In this document: positions 16,695 through 24,615 of the stretch, one piece after another
How positions within the stretch are numbered: the first letter of the stretch is position 1
How the letters are laid out: the number at the start of each line of letters is the position of its first letter
Assembly (NCBI RefSeq): GCF_026342735.1
Contig: NZ_JAPEMM010000002.1
Coordinates: forward strand, 1,054,001-1,118,000
DNA: 64,000 bases
Reading direction: 5' to 3'
From: Streptomyces sp. NBC_00193
Lineage (GTDB): Bacteria > Actinomycetota > Actinomycetes > Streptomycetales > Streptomycetaceae
Program-made: the position numbers and the translations under genes
Notes under the pieces: generated by a model
The model's database searches: none
What the model saw: only the letters and a program-made list of their open reading frames with translations
What the model was told of the DNA's origin: nothing

Positions 16695-17078
16695 GTGGCG
16701 AAGTCCGAGGTGCCGGTGGTCGTCGGAAGCGTCGGGGAACTGATGGACCTGCTGCGGGGCGGGCACGGAGACGGCCACGGCCTGCGGGTCGCCGCGCTCC
16801 TGCGCCGTTCGCACCCCTTCGACAAGGAACTGCAGGTCGCGGGGCTGCTGATCGACCACCCGGCGGAGACGATCCGCCCCCTGCTGGGCGAGCGGGTGGC
16901 CCGGCTCCTACGCCTCCACGGACCCGGCGCACCGGCCCGCGGGCCGGACCCCGACGCGGAGTCCCTCGGCCACGCGGCCGAAGCGGGCCGGTCCCCGGGG
17001 CTGGACGCGGGCGTGCTGGAGGACTGGCGCCCGGTGCTGGAGCTGGTCGCGGCGGGGGCCTACGGCCGCACCGCCTGA
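16695..17078 (+). CDS. hypothetical protein
   Basis: A 127-residue soluble protein starting at a GTG with ggaaggaacg upstream. It is helical in character: VVVGSVGELMDLLRGGHGDG, then LRVAALLRRSHPFDKELQVA and LLIDHPAETIRPLLGERVAR, with a C-terminal LEDWRPVLELVAAGAYG. No domain recognised. It is divergent from the 58-residue peptide gene, sharing its promoter region, and ends at a bidirectional hairpin. Confidence 0.65.
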   Translation: MAKSEVPVVVGSVGELMDLLRGGHGDGHGLRVAALLRRSHPFDKELQVAGLLIDHPAETIRPLLGERVARLLRLHGPGAPARGPDPDAESLGHAAEAGRSPGLDAGVLEDWRPVLELVAAGAYGRTA

Positions 17079-17112
17079 ACCACCCGAAACGCCTGAACCG
17101 CCTGAACCGCCC
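17071..17112. repeat. cgcctgaac tandem repeat at gene end
   Basis: Four near copies of the nine-base unit cgcctgaac run across the stop codon of the 127-residue protein and into the intergenic space (one copy changed to cacccgaaa). Every copy carries a tga stop in one frame. Probably slippage-derived. Confidence 0.5.
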
Positions 17113-17121
17113 AAAAAGCAC

Positions 17122-17161
17122 AGCGCCCCCGGTCCCTCTTGGGAGAGGAACCGGGGGCGCT
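17122..17161. terminator. bidirectional hairpin terminator
   Basis: agcgcccccggt pairs with accgggggcgct around an inner ccctct/agaggа-type stem with one mismatch, forming a long hairpin between two convergent genes (stop at 17078 on plus, stop at 17194 on minus). An a-run (caaaaagc) at 17111-17119 reads as a u-run for minus-strand transcripts. Confidence 0.8.
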
Positions 17162-17193
17162 CGGTTGACGCGGGCGACCCGACGTCGTGCGGC

Positions 17194-18681
17194 CTACCAG
17201 TTGGCGGGTGCGTAGTCCTTGAGGAAGACCCCGTACAGGTCCTCGCCGAGCTCGCCGCGGACGATCGGGTCGTAGACCCGGGCCGCGCCGTCGACCAGGT
17301 CGAGGGGGGCGTGGAAGCCCTCCTCGGCGAGGCGCAGCTTGTCGAAGTGCGGGCGCTCGTCCGTGATCCAGCCGGTGTCGACCGAGGTCATCAGGATCCG
17401 GTCGGTCTGGAACATCTCCTGGCCGCTGGTCCGGGTCACCATGTTCATCGCGGCCTTGGCGGCGTTGGTGTTCGGGTGCCCCGCACCCTTGTAGCCGCGG
17501 CTGAAGACGCCCTCCATCGCCGAGACGTTCACGACGTACGCCCGTCCGACCGCCGCCTTGCGGGCGGCTTCGGCCATGGCCGGCCTGAGCGCACTGATCA
17601 GGATGAACGGCGACGTGTAGTTGCACAGCTGGGTCTCGAGCAGCTCCACCGGGGAGATCTGGTCGATGGTCTGTACCCACGTGTTGCTGTCGACGACGTC
17701 GGGCAGCAGGCCGCCCGCGTCGATGGCGGTGCCGGCGAGGTGTCGCTCCAGGCTGGCGTTGCCCGCGACCAGCGCGAGGTCGGCGACCTTCTGCGCCTCG
17801 AGCCCGCTCACGCCGATGGGCAGCGCCGCCAGGCCGTCGACCGCGCCGGAATTGAAGGCCCCGATGACGTGGTGGGCCGGGAGCTCGCCGGCCGGCAGCG
17901 GGGCGCTCTCCCCCTCGACCAGCGCCGCGTAGGCACTGGGCAGGCGGCGCACGGTCTGCGTCGCGTTGTTGATCAGGATGTCGAGCGGGCCGGCCGCGGC
18001 CACCTGGTCGGCGAGGGCCACGGACTGGGCCGGGTCGCGCAGGTCGATGCCGACGACCTCCAGCCGGTGCATCCACTCCGCCGAGTCTTCCATCGCCTTG
18101 AAGCGGCGGATGGCGTCCTTGGGGAACCGGGTGGTGATCGTGGTGTGGGCGCCGTCGCGCAGCAGTCGCAGCGCGATGTACATGCCGATCTTGGCCCGGC
18201 CGCCGGTGAGCAGCGCGCGCTTGCCGGTGAGGTCGGCACGGACCTCCCGCTTGGTCCGGTTCACGGTGGCGCAGGCCTGGCAGAGCTGGTGGTAGAAGTA
18301 GTCGACCTCGACGTAGCGCGTCTTGCAGACGTAGCAGGAGCGCGGGCGCTGGAGTATTCCGGCGATCCGTCCGGCCTCCGTGACCGAGGAGGGCAGCAGG
18401 CCCTCGGTCTCGTCGTCGATGCGCTCGGCGGAGCCGGTCGCGGTCGCCTCGGTGACGGCCTTGTCGTTGGCGGTCTTGGCGGCGCGGCGGTCCTGGCGGC
18501 GGCGCTGCTTGACCGTCCGGTACAGACCGGCGGTGGCGCGGCGCACGGTGATCGCGTCCGGGTGGTCGACGTCGAGCTTGTCGAGCTCGTCGAGCACGCT
18601 CAGGCAGAGGGCCAGGCGGTCGGGGTCGATGCCGGGCCCGAAGGCGTGGCCCTGCTCCTGGCTGTCTTCGGTCACCGTCAT
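17194..18681 (-). CDS. SDR-fold oxidoreductase with N-terminal zinc-ribbon-like extension
   Basis: A 495-residue protein. The first ~190 residues are helical and end in two CxxC pairs (RSCYVCKTRYVEVDYFYHQ then CQACATVN), a likely metal-binding ribbon. The Rossmann part starts with GKRALLTGGRAKIGMYIALR, keeps the family's NNATQ (usual NNAG) and VVNVSAMEG. Where classical SDRs have YxxxK the sequence is PNTNAAKAAMNM: the Lys is present but the Tyr position is Thr. It is about twice the usual SDR length. Redox chemistry by the standard mechanism is therefore doubtful; binding or another catalytic Tyr is possible. Palindromes in the divergent promoter region may control it and the DMT gene. Confidence 0.78.
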   Translation of the reverse strand: MTVTEDSQEQGHAFGPGIDPDRLALCLSVLDELDKLDVDHPDAITVRRATAGLYRTVKQRRRQDRRAAKTANDKAVTEATATGSAERIDDETEGLLPSSVTEAGRIAGILQRPRSCYVCKTRYVEVDYFYHQLCQACATVNRTKREVRADLTGKRALLTGGRAKIGMYIALRLLRDGAHTTITTRFPKDAIRRFKAMEDSAEWMHRLEVVGIDLRDPAQSVALADQVAAAGPLDILINNATQTVRRLPSAYAALVEGESAPLPAGELPAHHVIGAFNSGAVDGLAALPIGVSGLEAQKVADLALVAGNASLERHLAGTAIDAGGLLPDVVDSNTWVQTIDQISPVELLETQLCNYTSPFILISALRPAMAEAARKAAVGRAYVVNVSAMEGVFSRGYKGAGHPNTNAAKAAMNMVTRTSGQEMFQTDRILMTSVDTGWITDERPHFDKLRLAEEGFHAPLDLVDGAARVYDPIVRGELGEDLYGVFLKDYAPANW

Positions 18682-18807
18682 ACCGCTGTCGTTCCTTGAT
18701 CAGTCGTCCGCGTCCGCCGGCTGCGGAAGTCCCCAAAAGGGCTAGTGTACGGACCCCCCGGGCGGGAAGACAAACGCGCTCCTCGGCTTACGGCTACTGC
18801 GTTCGGA

Positions 18808-18825
18808 GTACGCCCTAGGGCGTAC
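18808..18825. promoter_or_regulatory. 18-bp perfect palindrome gtacgccctagggcgtac
   Basis: A perfect dyad between the divergent SDR-like gene (start 18681) and the DMT transporter gene (start about 18882), placed 57-74 bases before the latter. It is the right size for a dimeric repressor operator. A second weaker inverted repeat (gggagg...ctctccc) follows at about 18842-18860. Confidence 0.5.
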
Positions 18826-18881
18826 CCGTCCCCGCCTCCAGGGGGAGGAATAGCTCTCCCGACTCGGGCATTGTGACTTTT

Positions 18882-20093
18882 ATGAGTGCCCTAGCGTTTT
18901 CGGTCCTGCTGTGCCTGGTGTCCGCCGTGGCGTATGCGGCCGGAGCGATCATCCAGGAGCGGGTCGCGTCCGGTGCGACGGGCGGGTCCTACGCCCCCGT
19001 GCGCCGGCCCGCCTGGTACGCCGCGATCGCGCTGAACGGCCTCGGGGCCCTGCTGCACGTGGTGGCGCTCGCGTACGGGCCGCTGAGCCTGGTGCAGCCG
19101 CTCGGGGCCCTCACCATCGTCTTCGCGCTCCCGATGGCGGCCGTGTTCGTACGGCGGCGGGCGGGGGCCGCCGCCTGGCGCGGGGCCGTCCTGGCCACGG
19201 CCGGGCTGGCCGGGCTGCTGGCCCTGACGGGCGGGGGCGGGCGGACCGAGCAGTCCCTGTCGGGCGGGGAGCAGAGCCTGCTCCTGGCGGCGACCGGGGC
19301 CCTGGTGTCCGTGCTGTTCCTGGTGGCGCGCCGGGTGCGGCGGGTCACCGTGCACAGCGTGCTGCTGGCCACGGCGGCCGGTGCCGCCTTCGGGATGGCC
19401 TCGGTGTTCACGAAGGCGGTGGCGGAGAGCTTCGCCCCGGACGCGCTGGTCACCCTGTGGCCGGAGCTGACCGCGATCGCCGCGCTGGCCGCCACCGGAC
19501 TGCTGCTGTCGCAGGCGGCCTACCGCGGCGCGGGGCTGACCGCCCCGCTGGCCACCGTGACGGTGGCCAACCCGGTGGTCGCGGCGGCGGTCGGCATCGC
19601 GCTGTTCGACGAGGGCTTCCGCTACGGGGCGGCCGGTGTCGCCGCGGCGCTGGTGAGCGCGGCGGCGGCAGCGACCGGGCTCGTCCTGCTCACCCTCGCG
19701 CCCCGGGACCGGGACGGGCGCGTGCCCGTCCCGTCAGTACCGGCGCCGGCTGTCGCGTCGGCCGTCGCACCGGCTGTCGCGCCGACCGCGGCCCCGGCTG
19801 TGGCCGGGACCCCGGTTTCCACCGCGGCCGGGGCTTCAGATGGCGACTCCGTGGGCCCGCAGGTACTTCAGCGGGTCGATGTCGGTGCCGTAGCCGGGTC
19901 CCGTGCGCATCTCGAAGTGAAGGTGCGGGCCGGTCGTGTTGCCGGTCGAGCCGGAGCGGCCGATGCGCTGTCCTCCGGTGACCGCCGCGCCGGCTTTGAC
20001 CGAGAGCGCCGAGAGGTGCGCGTACTGGGAGTACCGGCCGTCGGTGTGCCGGATGACGACCTGGTACCCGTACGCACCGGCCCAGCCCGCTGA
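18882..20093 (+). CDS. DMT/EamA-type transporter with long C-terminal tail
   Basis: The first ~270 residues are a typical drug/metabolite-type transporter: about nine to ten hydrophobic helices with repeats such as SAVAYAAGAIIQERVA, LSLVQPLGALTIVFALPMA and LTAPLATVTVANPVVAAAVG. The frame then runs on as an Ala/Pro/Val-rich tail and a basic, unfolded-looking stretch until 20093, overlapping the convergent wall hydrolase gene by 258 bases. The normal end of such a protein would be near 19720, so the tail may be non-conserved or the result of a lost stop. Start: ATG at 18882 or GTG at 18873, neither with a clear ribosome site. Substrate unknown. Confidence 0.72.
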   Translation: MSALAFSVLLCLVSAVAYAAGAIIQERVASGATGGSYAPVRRPAWYAAIALNGLGALLHVVALAYGPLSLVQPLGALTIVFALPMAAVFVRRRAGAAAWRGAVLATAGLAGLLALTGGGGRTEQSLSGGEQSLLLAATGALVSVLFLVARRVRRVTVHSVLLATAAGAAFGMASVFTKAVAESFAPDALVTLWPELTAIAALAATGLLLSQAAYRGAGLTAPLATVTVANPVVAAAVGIALFDEGFRYGAAGVAAALVSAAAAATGLVLLTLAPRDRDGRVPVPSVPAPAVASAVAPAVAPTAAPAVAGTPVSTAAGASDGDSVGPQVLQRVDVGAVAGSRAHLEVKVRAGRVAGRAGAADALSSGDRRAGFDRERREVRVLGVPAVGVPDDDLVPVRTGPAR

Positions 20094-21131
20094 GACGACC
20101 TGCCCGCTACTGACGGCCTTGACGGTCGTGCCGGTGGCCACCGGGAAGTCGATGCCCGTGTGGTAGCCGCTCGACCAGGACGAGCCCGCGACGTGGTAGG
20201 CGGTGCCCAGGCCCGCGTCGACCGGGGCGCTGAAGGCTCCGGAGGGGGTCTGCGGCTTTTCCGCGGGCTTTTCCGCGGGCTTTTCCGCGGGCTTCTCGGC
20301 AGGTTTTTCGGCCGGTTTCGCACCGGCCTGCTCGGCGGGCTTCGCCGGTGCCACGGGCTTCACGGGTTCGGCCGTGCGCGGCGGCTTCTCCGGGTTCGGC
20401 GCGGGCGGTGCTGCCGGTGCGGCGGTCACGCGCAGGGTGAGTCGCTGTCCGGGGAAGATCAGGTCCGGATCGCCGCCCACGACGGCCCGGTTGGTCTCGT
20501 ACAGGGACTGCCAGCCGCCCTCGACGTGCTGCTCGGTGGCGATCGCCGACAGCGAGTCCCCGGGGGCGACGACGTAGGGGTTGGGCAGGACGGACGTCCC
20601 GGTCGGGCGGGGCGTCGTGCCCTGGGGAGCGGCCTGCGGAGCCGCCTTGGGGGCGGCCGGCGCCGCGGCCTTCGGGGCCGCCTTCGCGGGGGCCGTCGCC
20701 TTGCCCTGAGCGCCGAGAGCGGGCGCGGGGCCGCTGCGGCTGAGTCCGGCCTGCTTCCCGCAGACCGGCCAGGCCTGCGGTCCCTGACCCTTCAGCACCT
20801 TCTCGGCCACGGCGATCTGCTGTTCCTTGGTGGCCAGATCGGCGCGAGCGGCGTACGCGGTTCCGCCGAAGGCGCGCCAGGTGCTCTGGCTGAACTGGAG
20901 TCCGCCGTAGTAGCCGTTGCCGGTGTTGATGTGCCAGTTGCTCGTGGATTCGCAGGCGGCGACCTTGTTCCAGGTGTCCACCGAGGCGGCGTGTGCCGCT
21001 CCCGCTCCGATCAGGGGCAGCGCGATCCCGGCTCCGCCCGCGGTGACGACGAGCGAGGCACGGTTGATGCTGCTCGGCTGATACCGGCGGTGCCGGCCCC
21101 GTACACCCATGGGAGCCCCCATCGAAGACAT
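19836..21131 (-). CDS. secreted wall hydrolase: Rpf-like transglycosylase + LysM + M23 peptidase
   Basis: A 431-residue secreted protein. Signal peptide ends around AGAAHA (residue 48). Residues ~50-125 are a resuscitation-promoting-factor-like transglycosylase domain (WNKVAACESTSNWHINTGNG with the catalytic Glu, then YYGGLQFSQSTWRAFGG). A LysM domain (YVVAPGDSLSAIATEQH) lies at ~185-235 and binds peptidoglycan. After a Pro/Ala/Lys linker with A-E-K-P repeats comes an M23 metallopeptidase domain (GYHTGIDFPVATGTTV and GPHLHFEM zinc ligands). One chain thus carries both a glycan-cleaving and a peptide-cleaving module, expected to act in germination or growth remodelling. ATG at 21131 has gcgagg upstream. 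Confidence 0.9.
   Translation of the reverse strand: MSSMGAPMGVRGRHRRYQPSSINRASLVVTAGGAGIALPLIGAGAAHAASVDTWNKVAACESTSNWHINTGNGYYGGLQFSQSTWRAFGGTAYAARADLATKEQQIAVAEKVLKGQGPQAWPVCGKQAGLSRSGPAPALGAQGKATAPAKAAPKAAAPAAPKAAPQAAPQGTTPRPTGTSVLPNPYVVAPGDSLSAIATEQHVEGGWQSLYETNRAVVGGDPDLIFPGQRLTLRVTAAPAAPPAPNPEKPPRTAEPVKPVAPAKPAEQAGAKPAEKPAEKPAEKPAEKPAEKPQTPSGAFSAPVDAGLGTAYHVAGSSWSSGYHTGIDFPVATGTTVKAVSSGQVVSAGWAGAYGYQVVIRHTDGRYSQYAHLSALSVKAGAAVTGGQRIGRSGSTGNTTGPHLHFEMRTGPGYGTDIDPLKYLRAHGVAI
20257..20316 (-). repeat. 12-bp tandem repeat encoding A-E-K-P units
   Basis: Three perfect copies of ttttccgcgggc (20257-20292) followed by two diverged copies encode repeated Pro-Ala-Glu-Lys in the linker between LysM and M23. 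Copy number in such linkers is commonly variable between strains. Confidence 0.75.
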
Positions 21132-21317
21132 CAGGAACCTCGCAACCTAACGCCACGACCGGAGCATGACAAGGCGCACAACACAACGCATTCGAGCGGA
21201 AGTTGGTTTCGCGCCGAATGTAGGACACCGGTAAGGATCTCCGTGGGGGTAGCGTCGGTGTTCCTGCATTCCTCCGCACATCGAATGCACTGTCGACGCA
21301 CTCAGGAGCGCACGCAC

Positions 21318-22763
21318 ATGACCAGCAGCACGGCCCAGATCGGAGTCACCGGACTCGCGGTGATGGGCAGCAACCTCGCCCGCAACTTCGCCCGCAACGG
21401 GTTCACCGTCGCCGTCCACAACCGCACCACCGCCAAGACCACGGCGCTCGTGGAGGAGTTCGGACACGAGGGCTCCTTCGTGGCCGCCGGGAGCGCGAAG
21501 GAGTTCGTGGACGCGCTGGAGCGCCCGCGCCGTCTGATCATCATGGTGAAGGCCGGCGAGCCGACCGACGCGGTGATCCGCGAGTTCGCCCCGCTGCTGG
21601 AGCCGGGCGACGTGATCATCGACGGCGGGAACGCCCACTTCGAGGACACCCGCCGCCGCGAGAAGGAGCTGCGCGAGCAGGGCCTGCACTTCGTGGGCGT
21701 CGGCATCTCGGGCGGCGAGGAGGGCGCGCTGCTCGGCCCCAGCATCATGCCCGGCGGATCCGTGGAGTCGTACGCCTCGCTCGGCCCGCTGCTGGAGAAG
21801 ATCTCCGCCAAGGCCGCCGACGGCACGCCCTGCACCTCGCACGTGGGTCCCGACGGCGCCGGGCACTTCGTGAAGATGGTGCACAACGGCATCGAGTACG
21901 CCGACATGCAGCTGATCGCGGAGGCCTACCACCTGCTGCGCGAGGTGGCCGGCTACTCCCCCGCGAAGATCGCCGAGACCTTCCGCGCCTGGAACAAGGG
22001 CCGGCTGGACTCGTACCTGATCGAGATCACCGCCGAGGTGCTCGCGCACACGGACGCCGCGACCGGTCTGCCGTTCGTGGACGTGGTCGCCGACGCCGCC
22101 GAGCAGAAGGGCACCGGCCGCTGGACCGTGCAGATCGCCCTCGACCTGGGCGTGCCGGTGTCCGGCATCGCCGAGGCGGTCTTCGCCCGCGCGGTGTCGG
22201 GCCACGGCGAGCTGCGCACGGCCGCGCGGGGTCTTGCGGGACCGCAGGCCGCGCCGCTGTCCGCCGCGGCGGCGGACGCCTTCGCGGCCCAGGTGGAGCA
22301 GGCGCTGTACGCCTCGAAGATCGTCTCCTACACGCAGGGCTTCCATCAGATCCAGGCCGGCAGCGAGGAGTACGGCTGGGGCGTGGACCCGGGCGCCGTG
22401 GCCTCGCTGTGGCGCGGCGGCTGCATCATCCGCGCCGCGTTCCTGGACCGGATCCGGGCCGCGTACGACGCCCGGCCGGAGCTGCCGAGCCTGCTGGCGG
22501 ACGCCGGCTTCGCCGACGAGATCGGCGCCGCACAGGAGGACTGGCGCGAGGTGCTGGTGGCGGCCGTCCGCCAGGGCATCCCGGTACCGGCCTTCGCGGC
22601 CTCGCTGGCGTACTACGACGCCCTGCGCTCTGAGCGGCTCCCGGCGGCCCTGACCCAGGGCCAGCGCGACTTCTTCGGGGCGCACACCTACCGGCGCACC
22701 GACCGGGAGGGCTCGTACCACACGCTGTGGAGCGGAGACCGCTCCGAAGTCCGTACGGCCTGA
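21318..22763 (+). CDS. gnd: 6-phosphogluconate dehydrogenase, decarboxylating
   Basis: A 481-residue enzyme of the pentose phosphate pathway converting 6-phosphogluconate to ribulose 5-phosphate with NADP reduction. The N-terminal QIGVTGLAVMGSNLARNFAR is the dinucleotide-binding turn; HNRTTAKT follows at the NADP-specificity position; GVGISGGEEGALLGPSIMPG and the catalytic segment HFVKMVHNGIEYADMQ (Lys at about 186) identify the family; the C-terminal half is the all-helical dimerisation domain including FHQIQAGSEEYGW. Length equals that of the long (E. coli/sheep) type. The ATG at 21318 follows caggagcg. It is divergent from the wall hydrolase gene. Confidence 0.95.
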   Translation: MTSSTAQIGVTGLAVMGSNLARNFARNGFTVAVHNRTTAKTTALVEEFGHEGSFVAAGSAKEFVDALERPRRLIIMVKAGEPTDAVIREFAPLLEPGDVIIDGGNAHFEDTRRREKELREQGLHFVGVGISGGEEGALLGPSIMPGGSVESYASLGPLLEKISAKAADGTPCTSHVGPDGAGHFVKMVHNGIEYADMQLIAEAYHLLREVAGYSPAKIAETFRAWNKGRLDSYLIEITAEVLAHTDAATGLPFVDVVADAAEQKGTGRWTVQIALDLGVPVSGIAEAVFARAVSGHGELRTAARGLAGPQAAPLSAAAADAFAAQVEQALYASKIVSYTQGFHQIQAGSEEYGWGVDPGAVASLWRGGCIIRAAFLDRIRAAYDARPELPSLLADAGFADEIGAAQEDWREVLVAAVRQGIPVPAFAASLAYYDALRSERLPAALTQGQRDFFGAHTYRRTDREGSYHTLWSGDRSEVRTA

Positions 22764-22787
22764 CGCGTACGGCCCTGCGGCCCCGCG

Positions 22788-22955
22788 TCAGCTCAGCGGC
22801 TCCGGCGGGGGCTGGGGCGCGGGGCCGGGCGGCGGCGGTACGGGGTCGGGTTCGGGCACCGGACCGGGTGTCGGCGGCTCGGGCCGGGGCAGCGGCCCCG
22901 GATCCGGGAACGGATTCGGCACCGGGACCGGGTCGGGGACGGGAGGCTGTGTCAT
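22788..22955 (-). CDS. 55-residue proline-rich peptide
   Basis: ATG at 22955 with gggaggctggaggt immediately upstream. The product is MTQPPVPDPVPVPNPFPDPG followed by 35 more residues, about half proline with Asp, Gly, Glu and Val and no aromatic residue other than one Phe. It has no signal or helix and would be unfolded. It converges with gnd, with 24 bases between stops. The strong ribosome site argues for translation; the biased composition means chance is hard to rule out. Confidence 0.5.
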   Translation of the reverse strand: MTQPPVPDPVPVPNPFPDPGPLPRPEPPTPGPVPEPDPVPPPPGPAPQPPPEPLS

Positions 22956-23042
22956 ACCTCCAGCCTCCCTCGATCCCGGCCGCTGCGCCCACCCGACGCC
23001 GTGCCCACCCGACTACGTGCCCACCCGACTACGTGGGCGGCG

Positions 23043-23405
23043 TCACCACAGGTCGGAGTCCGAGGCCAGCTGCGCCTTGGCGGCGTCCACCACCCCGGCC
23101 GGCGCCTCGGGCGCCTGCTCGGGGTGTTTGGCGGCCCAGCTGGCGGCATACGGGCAGAGCGGGACGACGGGTACGCCCTCGTCGGCCGCGATCCCGTAGA
23201 AGGCCTTCACCAGGCTCCCGGCGATCCCCCGGCCCTCGTTCCCCGGCTCGACGACGGTGTGGACCGCCACGAGGGCGTGGGGGTCCTCGGCGAGCACGAA
23301 GTAGGCGATGTGTCCGACCACCGCCCCGTCCTCGACGGCCTGCAGCCGCCCGGCCGCGCGGTCGTCCACGATCTTGATCGATTCACTCGACCCGGTCTGC
23401 GACAT
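23043..23405 (-). CDS. small GNAT-fold N-acetyltransferase (YjdJ/NATD1 type)
   Basis: A 120-residue protein of the single-domain GNAT branch: AVEDGAVVGHIAYFVL, then HTVVEPGNEGRGIAGSLVKA carrying the acetyl-CoA pyrophosphate loop (G-x-G-x-A), and VPLCPYAASWAAKHPEQAPE at the end, the usual NATD1 C-terminal pattern. It begins 14 bases after the panD stop on the same strand, so the two are almost certainly co-transcribed. In enterobacteria a GNAT-fold protein (PanZ) drives PanD self-cleavage; this protein belongs to another GNAT branch, so a similar role here is only a suggestion. Confidence 0.85.
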   Translation of the reverse strand: MSQTGSSESIKIVDDRAAGRLQAVEDGAVVGHIAYFVLAEDPHALVAVHTVVEPGNEGRGIAGSLVKAFYGIAADEGVPVVPLCPYAASWAAKHPEQAPEAPAGVVDAAKAQLASDSDLW

Positions 23406-23419
23406 CGTCCCCGCTCCCC

Positions 23420-23839
23420 TCAGACAGCCACCGCGTGGGGGCTGCGCTCCTGATCCGTTCCCGGAACCGGGGCGGAGGGATCCACACCCAGCTCGATGAT
23501 GCGGTTGTCGCCGTCGACATGGACGACACGCGGCTCGAACGCGCGTGCCTCGGCGTCTTCCATCTGCCCGTAGCTGATGAGGATGACCAGGTCACCGGGG
23601 TGCACGAGGTGCGCGGCAGCCCCGTTGATCCCGATGACCCCCGAGCCGCGCTCGCCCTTGATGACGTAGGTCTCGAGCCGCGCCCCGTTGGTGATGTCCA
23701 CGATGTGCACGAGCTCGCCGGGCAGCAGGTCCGCCGCGTCGAGGAGATCGGCGTCAACGGTCACGGACCCGACGTAGTGCAGGTCGGCCTGGGTGACGGT
23801 GGCCCGGTGGATCTTGGACTTGAACATGGTGCGAAGCAT
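23420..23839 (-). CDS. panD: aspartate 1-decarboxylase precursor
   Basis: A 139-residue pyruvoyl enzyme that makes beta-alanine for pantothenate and coenzyme A. MLRTMFKSKIHRATVTQADL contains the conserved Lys9 and His11; YVGSVTVD holds the self-cleavage site between Gly24 and Ser25, the Ser becoming the pyruvoyl group; RLETYVIKGERGSGVIGING carries the active-site Tyr and the oxyanion region. Cytoplasmic tetramer. First gene of a two-gene unit with the GNAT protein. Confidence 0.96.
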   Translation of the reverse strand: MLRTMFKSKIHRATVTQADLHYVGSVTVDADLLDAADLLPGELVHIVDITNGARLETYVIKGERGSGVIGINGAAAHLVHPGDLVILISYGQMEDAEARAFEPRVVHVDGDNRIIELGVDPSAPVPGTDQERSPHAVAV

Positions 23840-23924
23840 GCAAAACTCCCGATATGTCTGCTCCCTGCCTGCTTCACGCAGGTCAAGGGCGGTCTGCGGA
23901 GCCTACAACGATTCGCATCCGCGG

Positions 23925-24572
23925 TCAGCTCCAGATGTCCAGCAGTTGGTTCGCCGCACGGAAGTGATCGGGGGAATCCACGTTGCACACGACGGAGACC
24001 GTGGTGTTGCGGTCCGGGCTGACCTTGAAGCTGCTGTGGAACCCCTCCCAGTCGCCTCGATGGACCAGGCTCTTGTCGGGGAGGACGAGGATGCCGGCCC
24101 CGTAGTGCCCTTCTGTGATGCCACGGGCGCGCAGGACGTCGCCCACGCTCACCGCTCCCGCCGTGACCCCGGCGAGCAGTTCCTTTCCGCCGATGCGCCC
24201 GGTGCGGTAATTGTCGGCCCAGCGGACGAATTCCCCGGGGGTGGTTTGAACGGACCCGTCTCCGTACTGCTTCCAGGGGGAGGAATTGGGAGTGAACGAG
24301 CCGTCCCGTCTTCGAGGTGATGGGGCGGCCGGTCGTCAGATCGGCCTTGCCCCTCCCCGCCTCCCAGACGATGCTCCCCGCCAGCCGACGGCCGCCGCAC
24401 AGCCCGGGCCCTCAGGAGAAGGCACCAGTTGCTGGAGAACGTCCGCGCTGCGCTTCTCTCGGTCGTCGCCCGTCGCGGCGTAGGCCTGCGGGTTCGTGGC
24501 ACCGGCCAGGAGAGTCACGATCACGGTGCCTCCGGCGGCGCACCACAACGCCATCCGGTTCACGGTCACCAC
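23925..24572 (-). pseudogene. decayed secreted serine hydrolase (class C beta-lactamase-like)
   Basis: A GTG at 24572 with ggag upstream starts a good signal peptide (VNRMALWCAAGGTVIVTLLA) and LQQLVPSPEGPGCAAAVGW, the N-terminus of the family. Near 24380 the frame is lost by about one base; the next frame continues with GSIVWEAGRGKADLTTGRPI-TSKT. The central part with the S-x-x-K and Y-x-N motifs is absent, and after another frame change the C-terminus is intact: DGSFTPNSSPWKQYGDGSV, TPGEFVRWADNYRTG, GHYGAGILVLPDKSLVHRGD (in place of the H-x-G motif) and ending LLDIWS. So the gene has at least two frame changes and a large internal deletion. It lies 43 bases downstream of the tandem hydrolase operon. 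Confidence 0.8.
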
Positions 24573-24615
24573 CTTCTCCCCCCTGCAGGGAATGAGCCAG
24601 GCATCAGCCAGGGAA

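Noticed and set aside
21132..21317. Possible ydaO (c-di-AMP) riboswitch upstream of the Rpf-like wall hydrolase, as known for other Streptomyces wall hydrolases.
   Set aside because: The 186-base divergent gap must also hold the gnd promoter, and I could not find the conserved riboswitch core on the minus strand.
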